64,000 nucleotides of DNA, from NCBI RefSeq assembly GCF_000298075.1, contig NZ_JH815593.1, forward strand, positions 645,777 through 709,776, in the 5' to 3' direction. Below the pieces are notes generated by a model. The model was not told the DNA's origin. It did not search any database and saw only the letters and a program-made list of their open reading frames with translations. This stretch comes from Staphylococcus massiliensis CCUG 55927 (GTDB taxonomy: Bacteria > Bacillota > Bacilli > Staphylococcales > Staphylococcaceae). Every line of letters starts with the position of its first letter. Position 1 is the stretch's first letter. Below, piece by piece: positions 22,645 through 32,260 of the stretch. The translations under genes and the position numbers were made by a program.

Positions 22645-23025
22645 TTGCAACATTTTAAAAATTACTTAGAAATCATACGATTCATAATCGTTGGTGGATT
22701 AAATACACTTAATTACTACATCGTGTATTTACTCTTATTACATATTTTTCACATACATTATTTAGTGAGTCACGTTACAGGGTTTCTCGTAAGCTTTGTC
22801 ATATCATACTATTTAAATTGTTATTTTGTATACAAAGTGAAACCGACACTTAAAAAGTTTCTCGCCTTTCCGTTAACACAAGTCGTGAATATGGGCGTTC
22901 AAACTGGACTCATTTTTATATTTGTACATTATTTACATCTAAATGAATCAATTGCACCATTTGCTGGATTAATCATTACAATTCCAATCACATATATTTT
23001 ATCTAAATTTATTCTTAAAGATTAA
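22645..23025 (+). CDS. GtrA/GtcA-family membrane protein
   Basis: Four-helix membrane protein of 126 residues in the GtrA family, thought to flip undecaprenyl-phosphate-linked sugars or otherwise help surface glycosylation (GtcA in Listeria teichoic acid glycosylation). Hydrophobic segments lie at about residues 10-28, 33-52, 70-90 and 98-118, with the family-typical FIIVGGLNTLNYYIVYLLL at the start. Translation apparently starts at TTG (22645), with only a weak ribosome site. Its TAA overlaps an ATG, and the next gene begins 21 bases later, so it forms an operon with two YfhO genes. Confidence 0.8.
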   Translation: MQHFKNYLEIIRFIIVGGLNTLNYYIVYLLLLHIFHIHYLVSHVTGFLVSFVISYYLNCYFVYKVKPTLKKFLAFPLTQVVNMGVQTGLIFIFVHYLHLNESIAPFAGLIITIPITYILSKFILKD

Positions 23026-23045
23026 TGAAAATTGAGGGGTATCGT

Positions 23046-25645
23046 ATGAAGAAACTTAAGCAGCTGTTATTGTATTCAATTATATTTATAGCTATGTCAT
23101 TAATTGGTCATAGCTATATTATTTTTAGGTACGTCAAAGATGGTATTTTATTTACTGGTCCTAACGATGGGATTCAACAAATGGTTCCCATACAGATGTA
23201 CTTATACAATAAATGGTCGGAAGGTACATTTTTTACTCGACCGACTTTGGCTTAGGTGGTGACTTCTTCACCGACTTATCCTACTACTTTACAACAAATA
23301 TTATTTTCATTACGAATTTCATTGTTATCAAAATTCTAAATATATTTTTCCACTTTGATACAAGTCAAATGATGTTTTGGATGAATAATGCATTAATTAC
23401 ATCCATCATTAAAGGTGCTTTAATCATGACAGCTACGTTTTTATATGTACGTCATTTAAGAATTAATAAATTCGCATCTTTACTGATCGCATTTTTATTC
23501 GCTTCATCACCGATTTATTACAGATTTACAGTATATTGGCCTTATTTTAGTGATGTCTATATTTTATTACCACTACTCTTTTTATCGATTGAGCGTTTCC
23601 TTAAAAAAGGAAAAATTGGACTATTCATTATTATTGTCGCATTATCATTTATTAACTACTTTTACTTTGCGTATTACCAAGTATTAATGGGTCTAATTTA
23701 CTTTATTTTTAGACTAATTATGATATATAAACATGACATCGTGAATCGAACGCAACGTCTTATCTACTTAGTTATCGGTTCTATTTTAGGTGTTGGTTCT
23801 AGCTTATTTATCTTTTTCCATGGTGCACGAAGTTTCATCAATAACGAACGTGTTAAATTCGAAGCACCTTTAGAATTCGACCCGATTTCACGAAATACGA
23901 ATATCTTTTTCGATAATTATTTAATCGTTGTTATCTTTATTTCGATTCAAGCTATCTTAACATTTAAGTTATATAAACATTTCTATTATCGACTGTTCGC
24001 AATTCTAACATTTATCTTAATTATTTGTGCATTTATTCCACATATGGATAGTATTTTTAATGGCTTTTCCGCACCACAAAAAAGATGGCATTATTTATTA
24101 ACATTTAGTTCAAATATCTTGATTGGTTTATATGTACATCACTTTAAATCTATTTCATGGAAAGTGTATACCATTACATCTATTCCAGCGCTGTTATTAC
24201 TTTACATTAGTGCTTATATCTATAAGGATTTCGTAAATTGGTTATACATTGTGCCAATCGTGTTCTTAATCGGACTCATCACATTAATTATGAAATCTGA
24301 ACATCATAAAAAGTGGATACTGTTACCTTATATTGCGTCTATATTTATACTAGGTAATGTCGTATCTTATACGTTCATTGAAAATAATATCTTCCATCCA
24401 CGTCACGAAGATATGGCAAATTCGTACTATATTAATGCGAGTAAATATAATACACCGCTTCAGCGAAAACTCGTAGATCGTATGGATAAAGAAACTGCTG
24501 ATGACGAACGTATTGATTGGCGCGTAAACGAACAAGATAATACACCTATGTATCAGAACTTTAGAGGAATGAGTTTATATTCGAGTATCTTCCATCATGA
24601 CATTATCGACCTATTTTACGACACGTTAATGATTAATTTAAAAGAAGAGTCGGTAAGTCGCTATCAATCTACAGGTGGGCGTTCGAATATAGCAAGTCTT
24701 TTCTCAACGAAATATGTGATGTTAAAAGAATATCAAGATAATTTACCGGATAACTTTAAAAAGGTTCATAGTGATGGTCAATATCGCATCTATGAGAACC
24801 AAGAAATGTTACCATCTGTCCGAGTAATGGATAACTATTACAAAGCTTCATCGCTTAAAACACCACTTGATCGTGAGCATGCGATGATTGATGGTGTTGT
24901 CATGAATGATAAAGGCAAACCATATAAAGACAAGGCTAAAGACTTACTTGATCAAACAGACATCAGCTATCATGATATTAAACGTCACGATGACCGTCAC
25001 ATTGAAGTTACGAAAGATAATGGTGGTGCTACAATTAAGCTACCGCCTTCAATGGCAGAAAAGTATCAAGATTTCTATGTAACGCTTTATATTAAGCGTG
25101 GTAAGCCTGATAGTAACTTTACGCTCGATGTAAACGGCTATGAGAATAAGCGCATGTTTAACAACTCTAAATATAAAACAGGTCAATATGAACAGTTATA
25201 TCATGTTAAACCTGATGAGAATGGTGAAATTCATGTTGGTATGAAGCCTACTGGCAACTATGAATTTAAATTATTAGGGCTTCAAGGTGAAACGTATGAC
25301 AAATTAAAACAAGCTGATAAAGAAAAACGTTACACATACAAAGAAGAAAATGGCAAAATTGATATTCAGCTGAAAGATCATCAAAAAGGTATGACGGTAA
25401 TTAATATCCCTTACCGTAAAGGTATGCAAGCGAAAGTTGATGGTAAGAAAGTTGATATTGAGAAAGTGAACTACTTTATGACGGGTATCCCAGTTGATAA
25501 GGATGCTAAACATATTGAAATCACATATAAACCACCATATTTCTTCTTAATGATTTGTATATCGACATTATTCATTGTGTTAAGCGTTTTCTATCATCGC
25601 TTTGTATCTCGTAAAGAATGGAATAGAAAAGAGGACAAGATTTGA
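23046..25645 (+). pseudogene. YfhO-family membrane glycosyltransferase, frameshifted copy 1
   Basis: Large multispanning GT-C-like YfhO protein, about 860 residues if joined. The first part starts at ATG 23046 (GAGGGG ribosome site) and runs into a TAG at 23254. The remainder continues in another frame to 25645. The break is at a run of six T (23229-23234): a seventh T, or a -1 slip there, restores EGTFFYSTDFGLGGDFF, matching copy 2 (SFGLGGDVFQDLTYYY). About a dozen membrane helices precede a C-terminal soluble domain (about residues 400-780) and a final helix. In Bacillus, YfhO works with CsbB in lipoteichoic acid glycosylation. It may be inactive, a sequencing artefact, or recoded. Confidence 0.75.
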
Positions 25646-28248
25646 AAGATTTTGATAAAAAGGATAAGAAGACGTCGATACTAAGTATTCTATTACTTGG
25701 TATCGGTGTCGGATTACTCGTTTATGCCCCAGTGCTCTACCGTTACTTACACTTAGGCTTAGTGTATAGCGGTGAAGGAGACGGGTTTAAACAAATGATG
25801 CCTTTCCAAATGCAATTATATGAACAACTATCGAAAGGCAAGAGCTTATATGACCTTTCATTTGGTCTAGGCGGCGACGTATTTCAAGATTTAACCTATT
25901 ATTATTCAACATCACCTATTATGTATCTTAACTTTGGTTTAATTTGGCTTGGTGAAAGGCTCTTTCACTTAAACCCACATCACATCGGGTTTTGGCCTTT
26001 AAATCAAATATTTGTATCATTTTTAAAATGTGTGATGACTTATGCGATTACGCATTATACGATGCGTTACTTTGGATGTCGTAAACACACAACATTTATA
26101 GGCGCACTTTTATTTAGTGCATCAACTGTATTACTATATTTTAATTTTACATGGTCATTTTTTGGCGACATTCTCATGTATTTACCGCTGTCTATTCTAG
26201 GACTTGAACGTCTCTTCCGTGAAAAGAAAGTCGGTATCTTTATATTAGGTATTACCCTAACTCTATTTACGAACTTTTACTTTAGTTATTACGAAGCAAT
26301 CGCACTCGGTGTTTACTTCTTATATCGCGTTATACATCCGTATCGACATGACGTCTTGAATCGTCTTCAAAAGTTCGTCTATACAGTCATCGCTGTTGGT
26401 ATAAGCGTACTCTTTAGTGCACTCGGATTTTTTACAGGTGTGCTCGCGTTTTTAAACAATAATCGTAAGCAAAATGACTTTACCGTCTATCCAATTATCG
26501 ATTTTTCGCAAAAGTATCATTTATTTACGAATGGCTTTTATATAACGGTAACATTTATTGTAATTATTGCTTTATGTTCATTTAAATTGTATCAATATTA
26601 TTATTATCGTTTGTTCGCGATACTGACTTGGGTGCTTCTACTCGCTTCCCTTACTCAGTATAGTGACTTTATGTTTAACGGGTTCTCATATCCTCAAAGA
26701 CGATGGATATATTTATTAGCATTTACATCAAGTGTACTGATTGCGCTGTGGGTGAAACACCTGAATGAGATTAAAATTAAAAGCTATTTAATGGCGTGTA
26801 TACCCGTCATCATTTTAGTCATTTTGACTGCATGTTTTTCAAGGGGACCAATGTTCTGGCTTATTTCTGCATCGCTTATCATGATTGTTTGTGGGTTGTA
26901 TGTTTATAAACGCAATTTACTACGTCATCAAATGTGGATCGCCATCATCACAACCTTATTTATTGTGCAACAATTTATGATGCTTATCGATTATGATACA
27001 CAGAACTTAAAACCGTATACCGCTTCTGTAGATCGCATATCGGCTACAAAGTATCATAGTGAAACGTTGCAACAGTCGATTGACCTCATCACGAACAAAC
27101 AAGAATCAGGCTTATCTCGATTAGATTATATGTCTGAGTATTCACCTAATTCACCTATGGTCTACGGCTTTAACGGTATTTCAATCTATTCAAGTATTTT
27201 CGATGGCGATATTTTGAAATATTATGATGATCTCATGCAAATTAATGTACCGACAGATAGTAATAGTACGTACCGCATGTTAGGTAATCGTGCAAACTTA
27301 TATGCTCTATGGAATGTTGAAGATCGAATTAAGACACAGCCAGACGACAATATACCGTATGGCTTTAAGAAGCAACAAACGATTCATGATCGCAATAAAA
27401 CTTGGGAACACAGTCATAACAACAATGACATTCCTGACGTCCGTTTCACGTCGCGCGTCTACAACAAGTCTCAATTGAAATCACCACTTGATTATGAACA
27501 AGCAATGCTTAAAGGTGTCATTTTAGACGATACGAAATCAAATACATCGTTTAAGTCTAATCCAAACCTTTTAAATCAGGCTCAAATTAAGCCTCGAGAT
27601 GCCAAGTGGCTCGATCATCATCATTTAAAAGTCACACAGAATGATGGTGGCTTAAAGCTAACATTACCTAAGTCTCTAGCACGTCAATATCAAGACTTAT
27701 ATGTAGAAATGGATTTAGAACGATTGTCGCCTTCTGGTAAACATGACGTGAAATTAAATGAATATACACAACATCGTAAACATTTAACATACCCATATCG
27801 TCGCTTTGTCTCACCGACTACCATGCGTGTTAAGGCATCTGAAAACATTGACCTTAAATTACCTAAAGGCAAGTATCGTGCATCCATTAAAGGTATTTAT
27901 GGTGAAGATTACAATACTTTAAAACAAGTAAGTAAACGCCCTAACAAAGCACAAGTAAGCGTTAAAGATAAGGCAATCGACGTTAAGTTAGCTCAGCATC
28001 AAGACGGCTACGTTGTACTACCAATGCCATACCGTGATGGCTTACAAGCTAAAGTCGATGGTGAAAATCGCGAAGTTAAAAAAGGAAATGGTATTATGAG
28101 TGTTGTTAAAGTCAATCAAGAGGATACACATCTTAAAATAACTTACCTTCCTAAACGTTTATTATTGTTTACTGGTATTTCACTATTTGGTGCACTAAGC
28201 GCACTTTTATTTACATGGTATATGAGAAAGAAGAAACATAATGCATAA
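25642..28248 (+). CDS. YfhO-family membrane protein, copy 2
   Basis: Intact 868-residue paralogue of the preceding gene, same architecture: an N-terminal helix, GEGDGFKQMMPFQMQLYEQL near residue 40, FGLGGDVFQDLTYYY, many membrane helices to about residue 430, a soluble C-terminal beta-rich domain, and a last helix (LLLFTGISLFGALSALLFTW). Start is TTG at 25642, overlapping the TGA of copy 1, with GAGGA upstream. YfhO proteins are implicated in adding sugars to lipoteichoic acid on the outer membrane face. No CsbB-type glycosyltransferase is nearby. Substrate here is unknown. Confidence 0.85.
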   Translation: MKDFDKKDKKTSILSILLLGIGVGLLVYAPVLYRYLHLGLVYSGEGDGFKQMMPFQMQLYEQLSKGKSLYDLSFGLGGDVFQDLTYYYSTSPIMYLNFGLIWLGERLFHLNPHHIGFWPLNQIFVSFLKCVMTYAITHYTMRYFGCRKHTTFIGALLFSASTVLLYFNFTWSFFGDILMYLPLSILGLERLFREKKVGIFILGITLTLFTNFYFSYYEAIALGVYFLYRVIHPYRHDVLNRLQKFVYTVIAVGISVLFSALGFFTGVLAFLNNNRKQNDFTVYPIIDFSQKYHLFTNGFYITVTFIVIIALCSFKLYQYYYYRLFAILTWVLLLASLTQYSDFMFNGFSYPQRRWIYLLAFTSSVLIALWVKHLNEIKIKSYLMACIPVIILVILTACFSRGPMFWLISASLIMIVCGLYVYKRNLLRHQMWIAIITTLFIVQQFMMLIDYDTQNLKPYTASVDRISATKYHSETLQQSIDLITNKQESGLSRLDYMSEYSPNSPMVYGFNGISIYSSIFDGDILKYYDDLMQINVPTDSNSTYRMLGNRANLYALWNVEDRIKTQPDDNIPYGFKKQQTIHDRNKTWEHSHNNNDIPDVRFTSRVYNKSQLKSPLDYEQAMLKGVILDDTKSNTSFKSNPNLLNQAQIKPRDAKWLDHHHLKVTQNDGGLKLTLPKSLARQYQDLYVEMDLERLSPSGKHDVKLNEYTQHRKHLTYPYRRFVSPTTMRVKASENIDLKLPKGKYRASIKGIYGEDYNTLKQVSKRPNKAQVSVKDKAIDVKLAQHQDGYVVLPMPYRDGLQAKVDGENREVKKGNGIMSVVKVNQEDTHLKITYLPKRLLLFTGISLFGALSALLFTWYMRKKKHNA

Positions 28249-28254
28249 ATGAAA

Positions 28255-28304
28255 GGTCTTAAAACTATTTAGTATTTCGCTACATGAGTTTTAAGACCTT
28301 TTTT
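28255..28304 (+). terminator. Terminator after the gtrA-yfhO operon
   Basis: A perfect 12-base stem (GGTCTTAAAACT at 28255-28266 and AGTTTTAAGACC at 28287-28298) is followed by TTTTTT. It separates the plus-strand operon from the convergent PLP enzyme gene. Confidence 0.9.
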
Positions 28305-28326
28305 GGGTTCTACTACCTTTATTTAG

Positions 28327-29469
28327 TTAAATCGTTGCTAACGCGTTTTCGAAGTCTTCGATAAGATCACTTGCGTCTTCAATCCCACACGAAACGCGTA
28401 ATAAGCCATCTGTGATACCTTGATTAAGTCGCTCTTCTAACGGCACGCAAGCGTGTGACATCGTTGCTGGATGTGAAATGATGGTTTCAACACCACCAAG
28501 ACTTACAGCAATGATTGGAAAAGTTAATGCTTCTGTGAATGAATTGATCTTAGTGCCATCTTTTAGCTCAAATGACAACACTGCCCCACCATTTTCAGCT
28601 TGCGTGTCATGTATATCGTGGTGCTTATGTGATTTAAGACCTGGATAATATACGGTATTAACTTTAGGGTGTGCTTCTAAATATGAAGCAAGTTGCATGG
28701 CATTTTCAATGGATTTATCCATACGAACACCAAGTGTCTTGATACCTCTTAATATCAACCATGCGTCTTCAATACTCATAATACCCCCGAAATTCTTTTG
28801 AAAGAGACGAAGCTTTTCATGAAAGTGGTCATGATTGGTCGCGACTAACCCACCTACAACATCACTATGACCATTAATGAATTTCGTAACACTCTCGACG
28901 AAAATATCTACGCCTAATTGAAGCGGTTGTTGTCCTAATGCTGTCATAAATGTATTATCAGCAACTGTGACGATATCGTGTTGCTTTGCGACAGCTACGA
29001 TTTCTCGAATATCGCAAATTTTAAGTAACGGATTCGACGGTGTTTCAATAAAAATCATTTTGGTATTCGGTTTAATGGTTCTTTGCAACAATTCGATATC
29101 ACATAATGGAATGAAGGAAGCTACGATATTATATTGAGGCAGTATTTTAGTTACAAATTCACAAGTGCCTCCGTAAACTTCCTTTGGTAATATAACATGA
29201 TCACCAGAGGATAGAAGCATCAACACATTTGAGATAGCGGCCATTCCTGAACTATAAGCTAAAGCGTATCGAGATTGTTCTAGAGATTGATAGGCGCTTT
29301 CAAGGGCTTTTACAGTGGGATTACCAAACCTTGTGTAAGAATAAGATTGTGCTTCATTATAAAGTTTACCTTGATGAAACGTAGACGCTTGATACTTAGG
29401 AATTGATGACGCGCCAGTTCGTTCATCTAACACAGGATAATCATGTAATAATTTAGTATTTTTCTTCAT
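28327..29469 (-). CDS. Cys/Met-metabolism PLP enzyme (cystathionine gamma-lyase/synthase-like)
   Basis: Fold-type I PLP-dependent enzyme of the trans-sulfuration family, 380 residues. Visible are SYSYTRFGNPTVKALE, SSGMAAISNVLMLLSSGDH, VADNTFMTALGQQPLQLG, and the PLP lysine in VESVTKFINGHSDVVGG, then the SLGGVETIISHPATMSH block that contacts substrate. It could be a cystathionine gamma-synthase, gamma-lyase, beta-lyase or methionine gamma-lyase; sequence alone does not decide. It is the last gene of a three-gene unit after an amino acid permease and a class-I glutamine-amidotransferase-like hydrolase, which suggests breakdown of an imported sulfur amino acid. Confidence 0.85.
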   Translation of the reverse strand: MKKNTKLLHDYPVLDERTGASSIPKYQASTFHQGKLYNEAQSYSYTRFGNPTVKALESAYQSLEQSRYALAYSSGMAAISNVLMLLSSGDHVILPKEVYGGTCEFVTKILPQYNIVASFIPLCDIELLQRTIKPNTKMIFIETPSNPLLKICDIREIVAVAKQHDIVTVADNTFMTALGQQPLQLGVDIFVESVTKFINGHSDVVGGLVATNHDHFHEKLRLFQKNFGGIMSIEDAWLILRGIKTLGVRMDKSIENAMQLASYLEAHPKVNTVYYPGLKSHKHHDIHDTQAENGGAVLSFELKDGTKINSFTEALTFPIIAVSLGGVETIISHPATMSHACVPLEERLNQGITDGLLRVSCGIEDASDLIEDFENALATI

Positions 29470-29492
29470 GTGCTCAGTCCTTATATATATGT

Positions 29493-30872
29493 TTAGACAG
29501 TTCGTTTTCTTGATTGAAGTAGATATAACAATAATGGTAAGCCAATATAACCAATAATCATTGCGATGATGGCGAAAACGTTTAAGTGAGATAAGCCGCT
29601 AGGTTCAACAATTGTGAACTGACCTACCCAATCAAATTTGATGAGTAATAATAGCGATAATAGGAATGCGAATGCTGGTATTACAACGTCAGTAACGATA
29701 TGCTTTTTAGCGCGTGCGATAACACTGCCCTTTTGCTTACCGAAATAGAATAAAATGACGCCAATTGGTACTAATAAAAATTGTAAGAATCGCGATATCG
29801 AACTTAATACGATAATACTTTTCATGTCGTATTGAAATGCCATTGGTAAAACGATTGCTATAATAATTGTAATTAAAAAGGCATAGATTGGGCAATCTTG
29901 TTGCGTTCGATATGTTAGAAATTCAGGGATTTGTTTCTGTTTAGATATTGCTTCAAGTAAGCGCGGTGTATGGAAAGAAGCGGCTACGTTAATACCAAAC
30001 ATGGATACTAAAGCACCATATAAAATGATGTTCTTAACGATCGGTGAATCAAAAACAGGTACTAGCGTTATGATTTCTTTCGCATTAACAATCGCAACTG
30101 GGTTAATCATCATTGTCGCCGTAATCACGCTTATGTATATGAACGCGATGATTAATATTGCTACAGGGATTGCGCGCGGTAAGTATTTTTCAGGCTCTTT
30201 CATATCTTCAGAACCACTCGCAACACTTTCAAAGCCGCTAAACGCGTAGAACGCTGCGATAAGCGCCGTCACAAACGTTGTCACATTCATTTCAGCAATT
30301 AAAGGTTTGCCGTCATCATTCTTTAATAAATTAATCTCGTTAAAGTGAGATTCCCCCGTTGAAAAGACAATAAAGAACCCTGCTACAATCACGGTTGTGA
30401 GTGCTAATAGTTTACCTAACGTAGAGATATTATTCATTACTTCAAAGAATTTCGTTCCAAGAATATTAATGATGAGCAAAACTAACATCAAAATCATGAA
30501 ACCGAATGTAACGAGCATAAAATTCGTATTATCAAAACCAAATATCAGTAACACGGTTTTAACTACGCCTGTTGCTAATGCTCCCCATGCGATACAGCCA
30601 GCGATAAAACGTGTAATACCGACATAGAAACCAATATTATCTCCGAATGCCGCTTTAGCGTACGCATATGCTGCCCCCGCATTTGATACGTATTTCGCAG
30701 CAGAAGCAAACGTAATCGCTAATATCGCCGCAAATAGTGCTGCACAAAAGTAAATGAATGGTGTCTTACCACCTGCAATTTGAACCACTGCGCCTGGTGA
30801 TAAGAATATGCCTGCTCCAATAATTGAGTTAATTGTTAAGAGAATAATAGACCAATAACCGATTTTCTTCAT
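29493..30872 (-). CDS. APC-superfamily amino acid permease
   Basis: Membrane amino acid transporter of 459 residues with twelve predicted helices. The N-terminal TINSIIGAGIFLSPGAVVQ is the APC substrate-binding unwound helix 1, and FYAFSGFESVASGSEDMKEP is the helix 6 region. ATG at 30872 follows AGGAAGGAATAAG. It lies four bases downstream of the C26 hydrolase gene and 23 upstream of the PLP lyase gene. Substrate is unknown; the neighbours hint at a gamma-glutamyl or sulfur amino acid. Confidence 0.88.
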   Translation of the reverse strand: MKKIGYWSIILLTINSIIGAGIFLSPGAVVQIAGGKTPFIYFCAALFAAILAITFASAAKYVSNAGAAYAYAKAAFGDNIGFYVGITRFIAGCIAWGALATGVVKTVLLIFGFDNTNFMLVTFGFMILMLVLLIINILGTKFFEVMNNISTLGKLLALTTVIVAGFFIVFSTGESHFNEINLLKNDDGKPLIAEMNVTTFVTALIAAFYAFSGFESVASGSEDMKEPEKYLPRAIPVAILIIAFIYISVITATMMINPVAIVNAKEIITLVPVFDSPIVKNIILYGALVSMFGINVAASFHTPRLLEAISKQKQIPEFLTYRTQQDCPIYAFLITIIIAIVLPMAFQYDMKSIIVLSSISRFLQFLLVPIGVILFYFGKQKGSVIARAKKHIVTDVVIPAFAFLLSLLLLIKFDWVGQFTIVEPSGLSHLNVFAIIAMIIGYIGLPLLLYLLQSRKRTV

Positions 30873-30875
30873 AAC

Positions 30876-31607
30876 TTATTCCTTCCTATCTGACTGAATA
30901 ACGAAATCGAACAAACGATTCATGACGTCTTCAGTTTGATGTAACATTTCTGGATGCCATTGTACGCCTAATAGAAAGTCATAGTCTTTATGTTCAAAAC
31001 CTTCGATAATGCCGCCGTTGGCTGTTGCTGTTGCTTTTAAAGGAGAAGCAAGATGATGTATCGTTTGATGATGGAACGAATTAACCATCAACGTTTCAGT
31101 TTGAAGCAATTGGTAGAGTTTCGTATCTTTAGCAATCGACACCTTATGCGTTAAGTCTGTCGTTTCACCCTGTTGAAAATGCTTATACGTCACGCCATCT
31201 TTATATGAGATATCTTGCCACATCGTACCGCCGAAAAAGACATTGATGATCTGCATACCACGGCATATACCTAAAATCGGTATCTCTCTTTGAATCGCGA
31301 GATCGAGTAGCTTCAGGTCGTACTGGTCTCTCTTAGGATTGACCTCACCAAGTAAGGGCATAGGGTCTTCGCCATAGATGAGCGGACTAATATCTTGGCC
31401 ACCAGTGATAATTAATCCATCTAGCATCTCAACTTGTTGCTTTAAGATAGACGCGTCTTCGTGAATCGGTAATAATATTGGAACGCCATTATTTTTGATG
31501 ACTGCATCGACATAATCTTCATTAAGAAAGAATCGCTTATGTCCACATAGCGGGCCATCTAAATACTTACTGATATTACATGAAATACCTATTACAGGAC
31601 GTTTCAA
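30876..31607 (-). CDS. Peptidase C26 / gamma-glutamyl hydrolase-like amidotransferase
   Basis: Class I glutamine amidotransferase-like hydrolase of the C26/PuuD family, 243 residues, which cleaves gamma-glutamyl bonds. It begins KRPVIGISCN, has LDGLIITGGQDISPLIYG, the nucleophile cysteine in ILGICRGMQIINV, and the catalytic His-Glu in GVQWHPEML. Start is TTG (31605-31607), about eight bases after GGAGT. It heads the operon with an APC permease and a PLP lyase. PuuD proper works in putrescine breakdown, but none of the other puu genes is here, so its substrate may differ. Confidence 0.82.
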   Translation of the reverse strand: MKRPVIGISCNISKYLDGPLCGHKRFFLNEDYVDAVIKNNGVPILLPIHEDASILKQQVEMLDGLIITGGQDISPLIYGEDPMPLLGEVNPKRDQYDLKLLDLAIQREIPILGICRGMQIINVFFGGTMWQDISYKDGVTYKHFQQGETTDLTHKVSIAKDTKLYQLLQTETLMVNSFHHQTIHHLASPLKATATANGGIIEGFEHKDYDFLLGVQWHPEMLHQTEDVMNRLFDFVIQSDRKE

Positions 31608-31715
31608 TACACACCACTCCTTATAAAAGCAATATATTATATCTAATTTATATACTAAGAAGCGCTATATTGCAATAAGAATTTTCAATTTTCAGATATT
31701 TATGCTCTTTTAAAA

Positions 31716-31734
31716 GACCGGGTTATCCCCGGTC
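31716..31734 (-). terminator. Terminator after arsRBC
   Basis: GACCGGG and CCCGGTC form a perfect seven-base stem with a five-base loop. On the minus strand it is followed by TTTT. It lies between the arsC stop codon and the next operon. The rest of the 31608-31841 gap shows no gene. Confidence 0.75.
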
Positions 31735-31841
31735 GAGTTATTAGCATTTAATCACTACGTCAAAATCGTCTGCTTAAGTTGAAAATTTTACCTTACGCTC
31801 AAAGGCACTATTACAATTTTAACATAGTTTTGTTTACATAA

Positions 31842-32243
31842 TTATTTTCCTGTTTCCTTAAACGACTGAATGCGTGCTTTGATTTCATCTCGAACGCGTT
31901 GAAATTCGGACCAGTCTTTTCCAGCAGGGTCATCAAAGCCCCAATGTGCTTTCTGTACATTGCCTGGAATCATTGGACAGTTTTGGTCTGCATCACTACA
32001 TAATGTAACGACGAGTTCAGATTGTTTAATAATCTCTGGATCGATGATGTCTGAGGTATGATTCGATATATCGATACCTACCTCATCCATAGCTTTAATA
32101 GCGTTAGGATTCACACCATGAGCTTCTATACCTGCTGAATAGCTTACCCAATCTTCATCTAAAATCTCATTCGCAAAGCCTTGTGCCATCTGACTACGGC
32201 ATGAATTACCTGTACAAATAAAGTAAATAATCTTTTTATCCAT
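31842..32243 (-). CDS. arsC: Arsenate reductase, thioredoxin-coupled
   Basis: Reduces arsenate to arsenite for export by ArsB. The 133-residue protein is the low-molecular-weight phosphatase-like type of plasmid pI258: the P-loop is CTGNSCRS near residue 10, and the redox pair lies in [11 protein letters not shown] near residues 80-90. All three catalytic cysteines are present. It is the last gene of arsR-arsB-arsC. Confidence 0.95.
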   Translation of the reverse strand: MDKKIIYFICTGNSCRSQMAQGFANEILDEDWVSYSAGIEAHGVNPNAIKAMDEVGIDISNHTSDIIDPEIIKQSELVVTLCSDADQNCPMIPGNVQKAHWGFDDPAGKDWSEFQRVRDEIKARIQSFKETGK

Positions 32244-32260
32244 AATTTAATCCCCTTTTT

